From DAIRGB01 sp036794765 (GTDB taxonomy: Bacteria > Patescibacteriota > JAHJAL01): a stretch of DNA of 9,051 bases. Under the pieces are notes generated by a model. It did not search any database, was not told where the DNA came from, and saw only the letters and a list, made by a program, of their open reading frames with translations. The DNA lies in assembly GCA_036794765.1 (NCBI GenBank), contig DAIRGB010000046.1:1-9051 (forward strand), in the 5' to 3' direction. This document shows, one piece after another, positions 1-6,252 of this stretch. Within the stretch, counting starts at the first letter, position 1; each line of letters opens with the position of its first letter. Position numbers and translations under genes: made by a program.

Positions 1-1031
1 ATAATTATATTGGCCAAGATTATTCATTTGTTATTTCTTGGCTAAACACAAATCCTACCCAAAATTCTTCTTTCAATTTAAATTCCCCCTTTAAGTCCGT
101 CAAACAAAAAGCCCTGTTTGTCACCTTCCCCACCAAAAAAATATTTTTCCCTTTGATACCGACTTCCGTTTACGGCAGCACGGTTGTTCCGGCCACTATA
201 AGAATAGTCGGCTATCTCTCCCCGGAAATATTTTCGGATATTAAGCCATTTACCAAGACAAGTTATTATTATGATGAAAATGCTAACCAATTATCCGACC
301 AACTATTTTCTCAAAGTCCTGATCATTTCGGTTATACCAAAATCGAAATCAACGCTCCGTCAAAATTGTTTACCAAAGACTTGTGGATCAGCCAATGGCC
401 AAATTTGATTGCTTATTATCATCACTTTGTGGCTTTCTATTCCTTCTGGTTTGGTTTTGTAGTTTTGCTGATCATTTCATTTGCTACGGCGATGTTGGTC
501 AATTTTTTGTTATTCAAATCCCGATCGATAAAAATGGGTTATATGTTTGGTTTTGCTAATATTTTTAGTATTATTGTGCCGGGAATCATGATTATTTTCT
601 ACAATACCGACCCCAATCCTTCTCGGGAAATTATTGATTGCCAAATCGCTCTCAAACAAAAAGGTTACATATTCAGACGAAGCCTAGCAATTGTTTTTAT
701 TCTATTTCTCATTACCATCTATTTTCTTTCTGCCCTCTGGCTATTTGCGGCAGGTATCGAAATGAATAATCATGCAATCTGGACGAACATCAACTCAATC
801 GGTTTTATTACCGCTCTCTTTCCGCTTATTATTTTTCTCACGGCAATAATTCTTCTGCTTGGCGTCAAAAAAGAAGACTATCAACTTTTTGCCACGTTGG
901 AAAAACATCACTACTCCAAATGGACTTTTGCCAAAAGTGATTGGAAAAAATTTTTATTTGTTCCGCTATTTTCGGCCCTTTTTGTAATTTTATCTTACAT
1001 TGCCGTTGCTATAATTTCGGCAACCGTTTAA
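1..1031 (+). CDS. Polytopic membrane protein with extracytoplasmic N-terminal part, 5' end outside window
   Basis: The frame is open from position 3 to the TAA at 1029-1031, giving 342 residues, so this is a 3' fragment. The TTG at 153 begins the longest start-to-stop stretch, but the frame continues upstream without a stop, so it is probably internal. The first ~145 residues are polar and beta-rich, with a motif reading FFPLIPTSVYGS, suggesting an extracytoplasmic domain. Five hydrophobic segments follow at about fragment residues 147-169, 180-200, 227-250, 264-287 and 317-339, with short loops and a Lys/Trp-rich stretch before the last. The N-terminal part faintly recalls DUF2330-type secreted proteins, but I cannot establish that. 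The next gene starts 22 nt downstream with its own ribosome binding site, so the two may be cotranscribed. Function unknown; no catalytic motif recognised. Confidence 0.75.
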   Translation, partial: NYIGQDYSFVISWLNTNPTQNSSFNLNSPFKSVKQKALFVTFPTKKIFFPLIPTSVYGSTVVPATIRIVGYLSPEIFSDIKPFTKTSYYYDENANQLSDQLFSQSPDHFGYTKIEINAPSKLFTKDLWISQWPNLIAYYHHFVAFYSFWFGFVVLLIISFATAMLVNFLLFKSRSIKMGYMFGFANIFSIIVPGIMIIFYNTDPNPSREIIDCQIALKQKGYIFRRSLAIVFILFLITIYFLSALWLFAAGIEMNNHAIWTNINSIGFITALFPLIIFLTAIILLLGVKKEDYQLFATLEKHHYSKWTFAKSDWKKFLFVPLFSALFVILSYIAVAIISATV

Positions 1032-1040
1032 GATAAATTT

Positions 1041-1049
1041 AAAGGAGGG
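1041..1049 (+). promoter_or_regulatory. Ribosome binding site fixing the TTG start of the Nramp gene
   Basis: AAAGGAGGG lies 4 nt before the TTG at 1054. It is one of the two strongest Shine-Dalgarno sequences in the window and supports a non-ATG start: the next in-frame ATG (residue 43) lies far inside the conserved first helix region. Confidence 0.8.
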
Positions 1050-1053
1050 TTTT

Positions 1054-2310
1054 TTGTTTAAAAAAACCAAAAAATCTTTGTTACAAAAAATCGGCCCCGG
1101 TTTCATCACCGGGGCCGCTGACGATGACCCTTCCGGCATCGGCACTTATACCCAAGTTGGCGCTCAATTTGGTTTTAGTATGCTTTGGACGGCGATTTTT
1201 ACCTTCCCGCTTATGTACAATATTCAGGAAATGGTTGCCCGTCTCTCTATGGTTTCCGGACAAGGCGTCACCAGTCTGGCTAAAAAATATTTACCGCGCT
1301 GGATTGTAATAATATTCATCGGCCTTATCGCTATTGCCAACATTATTAATATCGGTTCCGACCTGGGGGCGATGGCCGCCTCCTGGCAATTGATATTTCC
1401 CAACAGTAGTTATTTTTATAGCATCATTGTTTTTGCCTTGTTGATAATATTTCTCGTAGTCTATATTCCATATCATTATTATTCTTCAGTCTTAAAAATA
1501 CTTTGTTTGACCTTACTGAGTTATTTACTGACTGTGATAATCGTAACCGAAGATTGGATGCAATTGGTTCAAAATATTTTTACGCCTAAGCTGGTTTTAA
1601 ATAAAGAATTTTTCTTTAGTCTGGTCGCTGTTTTAGGGACCACTATTTCGCCCTATCTTTTTATCTGGCAGTCAAGCGAAGAAGTGGAAGAAGAAATTGA
1701 TCAAGGGCGACTAAAAATATCTCAAAGAAAAGGTGCCAGTCTTCAAGATATTAAAGAAATGCGTCGGGATACAATCTTTGGTATGTCCTTTTCTCAGTTA
1801 ATCATGCTCTGTATTATCGCTACTTCCGCCAATGCTTTTTTTCGTAATGGACTGTTTGAAATTGGAAGCGCCGCGGAAGCGGCGCAAGCCCTGGAACCTT
1901 TGGCCGGTCGTTTCGCTTCTTTGATTTTCGCGTTTGGAATCATCGGCACCGGCCTACTGGCCGTCCCGATTTTGGCGGCTGCTGTCGCTTATTGCTTTTG
2001 TGAATTATTCAACTGGCCCGAAGGTTTATCCAAAAAATTTTTTGAAGCCAAATTTTTTTATCTGATCATTATCATTTCCACTGTTATTGGTTTGTTGTTA
2101 AATTTTATCGGTCTCAATCCGATCAAAGCTTTATTTTACACCGCTTTTATCAACGGCATTTGCACACCGCCGTTGATACTGATTATTTTGTCGCTGGCCA
2201 ACAATCGCCGGATCATGGGCAAGATGGCCAACAACCATCTCTCCAATTTTCTCGGTTGGCTATTAGTCGCATTGACTCTCGTAAGCATTCTATTGATTTT
2301 TGTTCTCTAA
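1054..2310 (+). CDS. Nramp-related divalent metal ion transporter (NRMT-like divergent clade)
   Basis: A 418-residue integral membrane protein of the SLC11/Nramp (LeuT-fold) superfamily, with about 11 hydrophobic segments, as usual for the family. The start is TTG with a strong ribosome binding site. Helix 1 carries GPGFITGAADDDPSG (residues 14-28), where classical Nramps have a DPGN motif: Asp25 and Pro26 are kept, but the metal-ligand Asn is Gly28. In helix 6, TTISPY (196-201) replaces the classical MPH: the Met that favours soft transition metals is Ser199 and the His is Tyr201. The acidic stretch after helix 6 (EEVEEE, 209-214) is typical of the bacterial DDDPSG-type subgroup. The family imports divalent cations across the cytoplasmic membrane; these substitutions suggest Mg2+ or a broader range rather than strict Mn2+/Fe2+ (inference). 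It lies 22 nt after the upstream membrane-protein gene and converges on the helicase gene. Confidence 0.9.
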   Translation: MFKKTKKSLLQKIGPGFITGAADDDPSGIGTYTQVGAQFGFSMLWTAIFTFPLMYNIQEMVARLSMVSGQGVTSLAKKYLPRWIVIIFIGLIAIANIINIGSDLGAMAASWQLIFPNSSYFYSIIVFALLIIFLVVYIPYHYYSSVLKILCLTLLSYLLTVIIVTEDWMQLVQNIFTPKLVLNKEFFFSLVAVLGTTISPYLFIWQSSEEVEEEIDQGRLKISQRKGASLQDIKEMRRDTIFGMSFSQLIMLCIIATSANAFFRNGLFEIGSAAEAAQALEPLAGRFASLIFAFGIIGTGLLAVPILAAAVAYCFCELFNWPEGLSKKFFEAKFFYLIIIISTVIGLLLNFIGLNPIKALFYTAFINGICTPPLILIILSLANNRRIMGKMANNHLSNFLGWLLVALTLVSILLIFVL

Positions 2311-2335
2311 TTTTTTTGCCAATAACTCATATCAA

Positions 2336-2366
2336 AGTCAATCATTCATAAAATTGACTATTTTTT
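2336..2366 (+). terminator. Possible weak Rho-independent terminator for the Nramp gene
   Basis: A 7-bp perfect inverted repeat, AGTCAAT (2336-2342) and ATTGACT (2353-2359), with a 10-nt loop is followed by A and six Ts (2361-2366). It starts 26 nt after the Nramp stop and overlaps the last codons of the convergent helicase gene. The stem is AT-rich and short, so it would be a weak terminator. No equivalent T-run follows it on the minus strand. Confidence 0.4.
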
Positions 2367-3657
2367 GATCCGTCCAAATATGATTTTTTAATATTGGTCT
2401 TTTTAAAATTAAATTATCAAGCGACGTTGCTCGGCTGATAGCCACGTAGACTTGTCCGGCGGAAAATGCCCCCCGCCCGATATCTACTATCACTTTTTCA
2501 AAAGTTTTCCCCTGGCTCTTGTGGATAGTGACCGCCCAAGACAAACGTAGTGGATATTGGGTAAAAGTGCCGACGGTCTCTGTATCAACTATCTTGGCCG
2601 TCTGGTTGTAATAATATCTGTTCATCTCCCATCTATAAGGAGTTACCTCTACCACCTCACCCCCAAATATTTCCACTACCAAAATATCTTGATCCGATTT
2701 TTCCCCCTTGGCGATATCAATAACTTGCCCCATGCTTCCATTGACCCACCGCCCCGCGCTGTCATTGTTTAGCATCATGACTTGCGCGTTGATCTTCACC
2801 TGCAAATTCAATTCAGTTGGAAAATTTTTCTCCGCAAAATCTCCATCGGCTTTACCTTTGTATATTTTTAGTTCACCCGGCAACTGACTCAATTTGTAGT
2901 TATTCATATCGTTGGCTGCTTGATTGGTAGTACACAAGGTAATAAACCCGTCATCACTATCAAAACTATCGGGCTGATAACAACCGTTCAAAATATTCAT
3001 ATCTTCTGTCCTTACTTGGTTGTGCCGAATATTATTCAGTAAAGAAATAAATTTTTGATCGGACTGTCGGTATATTTTTTTTAATTCAATTTTTTCAATC
3101 GACAAATCCGTAAAGACTTTAGCGTCAAAAAAATACGGACTTTTGTAAACAGAATTAAACATTTGTCGCTCTTCAAAAGTGGCGACCACCGGCGGCAATT
3201 GATAAAGATCGCCAAACATCACTATTTGTTTGCCTCCAAACGGCAAATCATTGTTCAAATAATATCGCAAACATTCATCAATGCAGTCCATCAAATCAGC
3301 CCGCACCATCGAGATTTCGTCGATCACCAAAATATCCATCTTGTCCAACACTTCTTGTCGCTTTTTTTGTTTTTGCGCGCTCCTGACTTCAATCGGCGTT
3401 ACATTATTTGAAAATCCAAAAAATGCATGAATAGTTTGCCCGCCGACATTTATGGCGGCAATTCCGGTTGGCGCCACCACTGCCGCCATTTTGTCGGTAG
3501 TTTGACGAAAATATTTCAACAAAGTTGATTTCCCGGTCCCGGCTTTACCGGTTATATAAAGCGGTTCCCTGATCTCATCGATTTTTTCGAGAGCCTGCAA
3601 AAAATCATCATTTATTTCAATATTCTCAGACTGTATCTTTTTCTTTTTTCTAATCAA
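2338..3657 (-). CDS. PIF1/RecD2-like ATP-dependent DNA helicase (AAA/SF1B)
   Basis: A 439-residue superfamily 1B helicase using ATP to unwind DNA 5'-3'. Motifs in order: Walker A GKAGTGKST (37-45); motif Ia APTGIAA (62-68); Walker B VIDEISM (111-117); motif III GDLYQLPPV (149-157); the arginine-bearing IYRQ (195-198); NGSMGQV (306-312), as in the beta-barrel insert; and the C-terminal UvrD_C_2-type motifs TIHKSQGKTFEKV (377-389) and VYVAISRATSLDNL (403-416). The set is complete, so it should be active. It stops right after motif VI without the accessory C-terminal domains of longer bacterial relatives. The start is TTG at 3657-3655; an in-frame stop at 3693-3691 excludes a much longer protein. 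The ribosome binding site is weak. It begins 23 nt after the adenine deaminase stop and is probably cotranscribed, though no functional link is evident. PIF1 versus RecD2 assignment is a family-level guess. Confidence 0.9.
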   Translation of the reverse strand: MIRKKKKIQSENIEINDDFLQALEKIDEIREPLYITGKAGTGKSTLLKYFRQTTDKMAAVVAPTGIAAINVGGQTIHAFFGFSNNVTPIEVRSAQKQKKRQEVLDKMDILVIDEISMVRADLMDCIDECLRYYLNNDLPFGGKQIVMFGDLYQLPPVVATFEERQMFNSVYKSPYFFDAKVFTDLSIEKIELKKIYRQSDQKFISLLNNIRHNQVRTEDMNILNGCYQPDSFDSDDGFITLCTTNQAANDMNNYKLSQLPGELKIYKGKADGDFAEKNFPTELNLQVKINAQVMMLNNDSAGRWVNGSMGQVIDIAKGEKSDQDILVVEIFGGEVVEVTPYRWEMNRYYYNQTAKIVDTETVGTFTQYPLRLSWAVTIHKSQGKTFEKVIVDIGRGAFSAGQVYVAISRATSLDNLILKRPILKNHIWTDQKIVNFMND

Positions 3658-3680
3658 AATATGTTCCCGAAATGATTGGT

Positions 3681-5444
3681 CTAAAATAGGTTAATGTATT
3701 TCCATTGATTGGCATCAAACAAACCCCGATCGGTTATTTTCAATTCCGGGATGACCGGCAAGGCCATAAACGACATCGTCATGAAAGGGTCAATCAAATT
3801 CGACCCCATTTTCTTGACATTTTTCTTTAATCTTTTGTATTTTTTGGCGACGACTCTTCCGTGCCGAGTACTCATCAAACCGGCAATATTCAAATTGAGT
3901 CGATTATTTAGTTTTTTCCTGTTGATTACCAATATTCCTCCCCGGATTTTTATAATCTCATTGATCGCCGCCACCAAGTCCGTATCATTGGTACCGACGG
4001 CAATAATGTTGTGCGAATCATGGGCGATACTGGCGGCAATCGCTCCGGTTTTCAATCCGAAATTTTTGATAAACGCCACTTGAATATTATTTTTCCCATA
4101 CCTGTCCGCCACCACAATTTTCAAAATATCTTGAGCTACATCCGGTAAAACATTGCCTCGTTCATCGATCGCCAATTTTGCCGATGATTTTTTGGTTACC
4201 AATTGTCCGTCAATCGCCTCAATTACATTTACCGTGCAGGTACTAGTTGCTAGGTCCTGGGTTTTAGTTGAATCGCCATTTTCTTGAGACTTGATACCTG
4301 ATACCTGATACTTGATCTGCATATTTCCAAGTTTCTTAAACTTCGCTTTAAAATTATTTTTAATTCTTCTCGGCTGTGGCTTGATCAAAGACTGGCCATC
4401 TTTCGCCACCAATTGCCCTTTGATCCAGGTTTGCAAAATACTTAAATCACTAAAATTATTCACGACGATAAAATCGGCCGGATCGCCCGCCTGCAACAAA
4501 CCAACCGGCAACTTGTAATGTTGGACAATATTTAAATTGGCCATTCTTAGCGCCAATATTGGATCGATTTCCGCCGCCAGCAATCTTTTGACCAATAAAT
4601 TAATATGGCCCTTGTTTAAATCATTAGGATGCAAATCATCACTGCACAATCCGCACTTATCTGGATTATCCTTAATGATCGGCAGTAACTTATCCAGATT
4701 CTTGGCCGCTGAGCCTTCTCTGATCCATATTTTCATTCCCAATTTTAATTTTTCCAAAGCCTCTTTTGCTGTAATACATTCATGATCAGTCGAAATTCCA
4801 GCGGCAATATATTTTTTCAAATCCGCACCGGAGAGTAGGGGGGCGTGACCATCGATCGGCTTTTGATATTTCTTGGCAGCACCAATCTTTTTCAAAGTCT
4901 CCTCGTCATTTCGTATTACCGCCGGAAAATTCATTACTTCCGATAAACCGACGAAATTACTTTGTGCCAGCATTTTTTGTATTTGTTCGGCCGTGATTTT
5001 ATGTCCACTAGTCTCAAACTCGGTTGCCGGTACACAGGCCGGTGCCGTCCAAAAAAATTTGAAAGGAACTCTCTTTCCATCCTTCACCATGTATTCGATC
5101 CCGTCTCTACCCAATACATTGGCAATCTCGTGCGGGTCCGACACCGTGGCCACCGTGCCGTGCACCACCGCCATTTCCGCAAACCGACTCGGCACCAGCA
5201 TCGACGATTCGATGTGTATATGAGCATCAACAAAACCCGGCATAATCAAAACATCATCAGCTTTCTCCAATCTACGAATCTCGATTATTTTTCCAATATT
5301 CTCTTTGAACTTTGAACTTTGAACTTTGAGACTTTTAACATCAAACTTTCTTCCCCCTTTCTCTTTTCCTTCAAACACCACCTCTCCCGGAAAAATCTTC
5401 CCGGCCACCACATCCACAATCTGTCCCGATATTTTTTTTATCAT
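3681..5444 (-). CDS. ade: Adenine deaminase
   Basis: A 587-residue amidohydrolase converting adenine to hypoxanthine and ammonia in the cytoplasm (purine salvage); length matches the family (about 580-590). Likely metal and active-site residues are present: HIH (75-77) in PGFVDAHIHIESS, DPHE (103-106), Glu169 in GLSE, His200 in DGH, His221 in TDHE, and Asp269/Asp270 in LCSDD. The C-terminal domain also matches, with IAHDSHN (473-479), AGLMS (521-525), DPFMTMSFMALPVIP (552-566) and RGLFD (573-577). Two loops are abnormal: residues 37-49 and 376-403 are encoded by period-7 tandem repeats and look like in-frame insertions relative to the E. coli enzyme, one in the N-terminal beta domain and one before the C-terminal domain (NVIEAIDGQLV, 406-416). 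The reading frame is intact, so the enzyme is probably functional. ATG start at 5444; no clear Shine-Dalgarno. The helicase gene follows 23 nt downstream. Confidence 0.95.
   Translation of the reverse strand: MIKKISGQIVDVVAGKIFPGEVVFEGKEKGGRKFDVKSLKVQSSKFKENIGKIIEIRRLEKADDVLIMPGFVDAHIHIESSMLVPSRFAEMAVVHGTVATVSDPHEIANVLGRDGIEYMVKDGKRVPFKFFWTAPACVPATEFETSGHKITAEQIQKMLAQSNFVGLSEVMNFPAVIRNDEETLKKIGAAKKYQKPIDGHAPLLSGADLKKYIAAGISTDHECITAKEALEKLKLGMKIWIREGSAAKNLDKLLPIIKDNPDKCGLCSDDLHPNDLNKGHINLLVKRLLAAEIDPILALRMANLNIVQHYKLPVGLLQAGDPADFIVVNNFSDLSILQTWIKGQLVAKDGQSLIKPQPRRIKNNFKAKFKKLGNMQIKYQVSGIKSQENGDSTKTQDLATSTCTVNVIEAIDGQLVTKKSSAKLAIDERGNVLPDVAQDILKIVVADRYGKNNIQVAFIKNFGLKTGAIAASIAHDSHNIIAVGTNDTDLVAAINEIIKIRGGILVINRKKLNNRLNLNIAGLMSTRHGRVVAKKYKRLKKNVKKMGSNLIDPFMTMSFMALPVIPELKITDRGLFDANQWKYINLF
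4238..4272. repeat. Degenerate heptanucleotide array A inside ade (5 units)
   Basis: Five consecutive 7-nt units on the plus strand: AGGTACT, AGTTGCT, AGGTCCT, GGGTTTT and AGTTGAA. The first three are clearly related; the last two are drifted. It encodes about residues 391-403 of the deaminase, a Thr/Ser-rich stretch with no counterpart in the E. coli enzyme. It lies 10 nt from array B and has exactly the same length (35 nt). Confidence 0.6.
4283..4317. repeat. Heptanucleotide array B inside ade (5 units)
   Basis: Five consecutive 7-nt units on the plus strand: CTTGAGA, CTTGATA, CCTGATA (twice) and CTTGATC. On the coding strand it encodes YQVSGIKSQ-like residues (about 376-387). Because 7 is not a multiple of 3, the peptide period is 7 residues per 21 nt. 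Arrays A and B together (4238-4317) account for the extra loop of the protein. Confidence 0.8.
5303..5330. repeat. Heptanucleotide array C inside ade (4 units)
   Basis: Three perfect copies of CTTTGAA followed by CTTTGAG on the plus strand. It encodes residues 39-47 plus flanks (LKVQSSKFK) of the deaminase, in the beta-strand region before the HIH metal motif, where related enzymes have a shorter loop. Confidence 0.85.
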
Positions 5445-5470
5445 AAAATTAATTTATTTCTATCCATACA

Positions 5471-5500
5471 ATTATATTTGTTATCGGTAAAAAATGCCAA
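5471..5500 (-). promoter_or_regulatory. Sigma70-type promoter for the ade-helicase pair
   Basis: On the minus strand, TTGGCA (5500-5495; five of six matches to TTGACA) and a perfect TATAAT (5476-5471) are separated by 18 nt. Transcription would start near 5464, leaving a leader of about 20 nt before the ATG at 5444. Best promoter match I found in the window. Confidence 0.7.
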
Positions 5501-5518
5501 GTATTCAATTTTTCCGCT

Positions 5519-5546
5519 TTGGTTTATTATTTTACCTTGTTAAAAT
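5519..5546 (+). promoter_or_regulatory. Possible weak promoter for the half-MFS gene
   Basis: TTGGTT (5519-5524) and TAAAAT (5541-5546) with a 16-nt spacer face the MFS gene at 5580. The -35 match is poor. No Shine-Dalgarno sequence precedes the ATG at 5580, so the start site is supported by protein homology only. Confidence 0.3.
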
Positions 5547-5552
5547 AAAACC
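5521..5552. repeat. Imperfect inverted repeat in the divergent ade/MFS intergenic region
   Basis: GGTTTATTATTTTA (5521-5534) pairs with TAAAATAAAACC (5541-5552) around a 6-nt loop, giving about 12 pairs with two single-base bulges. It overlaps the putative plus-strand promoter and lies upstream of the minus-strand one. It could be an operator or an RNA hairpin in the MFS leader. AT-richness makes chance possible. The rest of the 135-bp gap (5445-5579) is AT-rich with nothing else recognisable. Confidence 0.4.
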
Positions 5553-5579
5553 AATAAAACATATTTCAAACTATCCACT

Positions 5580-6146
5580 ATGAAAAAACCATTTATCAAT
5601 CGCGCCCTCAAAATATTATTATCAACCAACGCTATTATCCTGATGAGCGTCGCCATGATTGGACCGATATACGCCCTATACGTCGAAAAGGTCGGTGGAG
5701 ATTTAATGGAAGCCAGCCTGGCCGGTGGTATTTTTGCACTAACGGCTGGTATTACTACCCTATTTTCGGGCAAGATTAGTGATAAAATCAAAGAAAGCGA
5801 ATTGATTGTTGTTATTGGTTATTTCATCATGGGTATCGGATTCATGTTGTATACCGTAGTTGACTCCATGATTTTTCTTTATGTGGTTCAAGTCATAATC
5901 GGTCTCGGAGAGGCTATCTATTCGCCGGCCTTTGACTCAGTATATTCCAAACATTTGGACTCCAAACAATCAGGTACCCAATGGGGCGCCTGGGAGTCTA
6001 TGAACTATTTTACTATTGCCGCCGGTGCAGTTGTGGGCGGATTTTTAGTGTCATTGTTTGATTTCAAAATCCTTTTTGTCGTCATGGCGTTAATGTGTTT
6101 TGGTAGCGCCATATACATCTATCTTCTCCCCCGCAAATTATTGTAA
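5580..6146 (+). CDS. Half-size MFS transporter (six transmembrane helices)
   Basis: A 188-residue protein matching only the N-terminal half of Major Facilitator Superfamily transporters, which normally have 12 helices and about 400 residues. Hydrophobic segments lie near residues 9-33, 43-62, 74-93, 97-117, 140-160 and 163-184. Between helices 2 and 3, GKISDKIKE (64-72) matches MFS motif A (GxxxDrxGrr). The segment GEAIYSPAFDSVYSKH after helix 4 and the Gly-rich helix 5 (AAGAVVGGFLVS) fit the drug/sugar-efflux-like subgroup. The stop is clean and I see no second half in the 106 bp downstream, so it is either a natural half-transporter acting as a dimer or a long-fixed truncation. Substrate cannot be inferred. 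It is divergent from ade; a shared role in purine traffic is possible but unsupported. Confidence 0.8.
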   Translation: MKKPFINRALKILLSTNAIILMSVAMIGPIYALYVEKVGGDLMEASLAGGIFALTAGITTLFSGKISDKIKESELIVVIGYFIMGIGFMLYTVVDSMIFLYVVQVIIGLGEAIYSPAFDSVYSKHLDSKQSGTQWGAWESMNYFTIAAGAVVGGFLVSLFDFKILFVVMALMCFGSAIYIYLLPRKLL

Positions 6147-6147
6147 A

Positions 6148-6201
6148 TGTATCGATTTGTGCGAAAGCGATTTCTAGGCGTTTTTTTTCGCACATGATAC
6201 A
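6148..6201. repeat. Long interrupted inverted repeat between the MFS and phosphatase genes
   Basis: Outer arms TGTATC (6148-6153) and GATACA (6196-6201), plus inner arms TGTGCGAAA (6158-6166) and TTTCGCACA (6186-6194), give 15 perfect pairs with a small internal loop and a 19-nt apical loop. A run of eight Ts (6181-6188) lies partly in the 3' arm, not after the stem, so it is not a standard intrinsic terminator. It overlaps the -10 element of the promoter below. Confidence 0.7.
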
Positions 6202-6203
6202 AT
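6195..6203 (+). promoter_or_regulatory. Extended -10 promoter for the phosphatase-epimerase pair
   Basis: TGATACAAT is a TGn extended -10 joined to TACAAT (five of six matches to TATAAT). No good -35 is visible about 17 nt upstream, which extended -10 promoters tolerate. The start point would be near 6210, just before the ribosome binding site at 6216-6222. Confidence 0.5.
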
Positions 6204-6215
6204 GAAACCGCAACC

Positions 6216-6222
6216 AAGGAGG
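6216..6222 (+). promoter_or_regulatory. Strong Shine-Dalgarno sequence positioned for an upstream GTG, not the annotated ATG
   Basis: AAGGAGG ends 30 nt before the ATG at 6253, too far to serve it directly. It is 11 nt before the GTG at 6234, which opens a ten-codon frame ending at TGA 6264-6266 and overlapping the ATG. A TTG at 6232 is in the phosphatase frame but meets TAA at 6238-6240. Seven As (6239-6245) lie between the GTG and the ATG. Confidence 0.6.
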
Positions 6223-6252
6223 CAAATTAATTTGTGGTAAAAAAACGCGCCC

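Noticed and set aside
153..155. TTG at 153 as the start of the first membrane protein
   Set aside because: The same frame continues to position 3 without a stop, and no Shine-Dalgarno sequence precedes the TTG; it is more likely internal.
2338..2340. UGA recoding (as in Gracilibacteria or SR1)
   Set aside because: TGA ends the helicase and phosphatase genes at family-typical lengths, and the conserved genes show no internal TGA.
4238..4317. CRISPR array
   Set aside because: The units are 7 nt, contiguous and without unique spacers, and there are no cas genes.
4873..5315. Long plus-strand open frames opposite the adenine deaminase gene
   Set aside because: They are antisense shadows of a strongly conserved enzyme, lack ribosome binding sites and show no recognisable protein features.
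5445..5579. Riboswitch upstream of adenine deaminase or the MFS gene
   Set aside because: The ade leader would be only about 20 nt, and I see no purine-aptamer core or other known riboswitch pattern on either strand.
6148..6201. Intrinsic transcription terminator after the MFS gene
   Set aside because: The T8 tract lies inside the 3' arm and loop, and no U-run follows the full stem on either strand.
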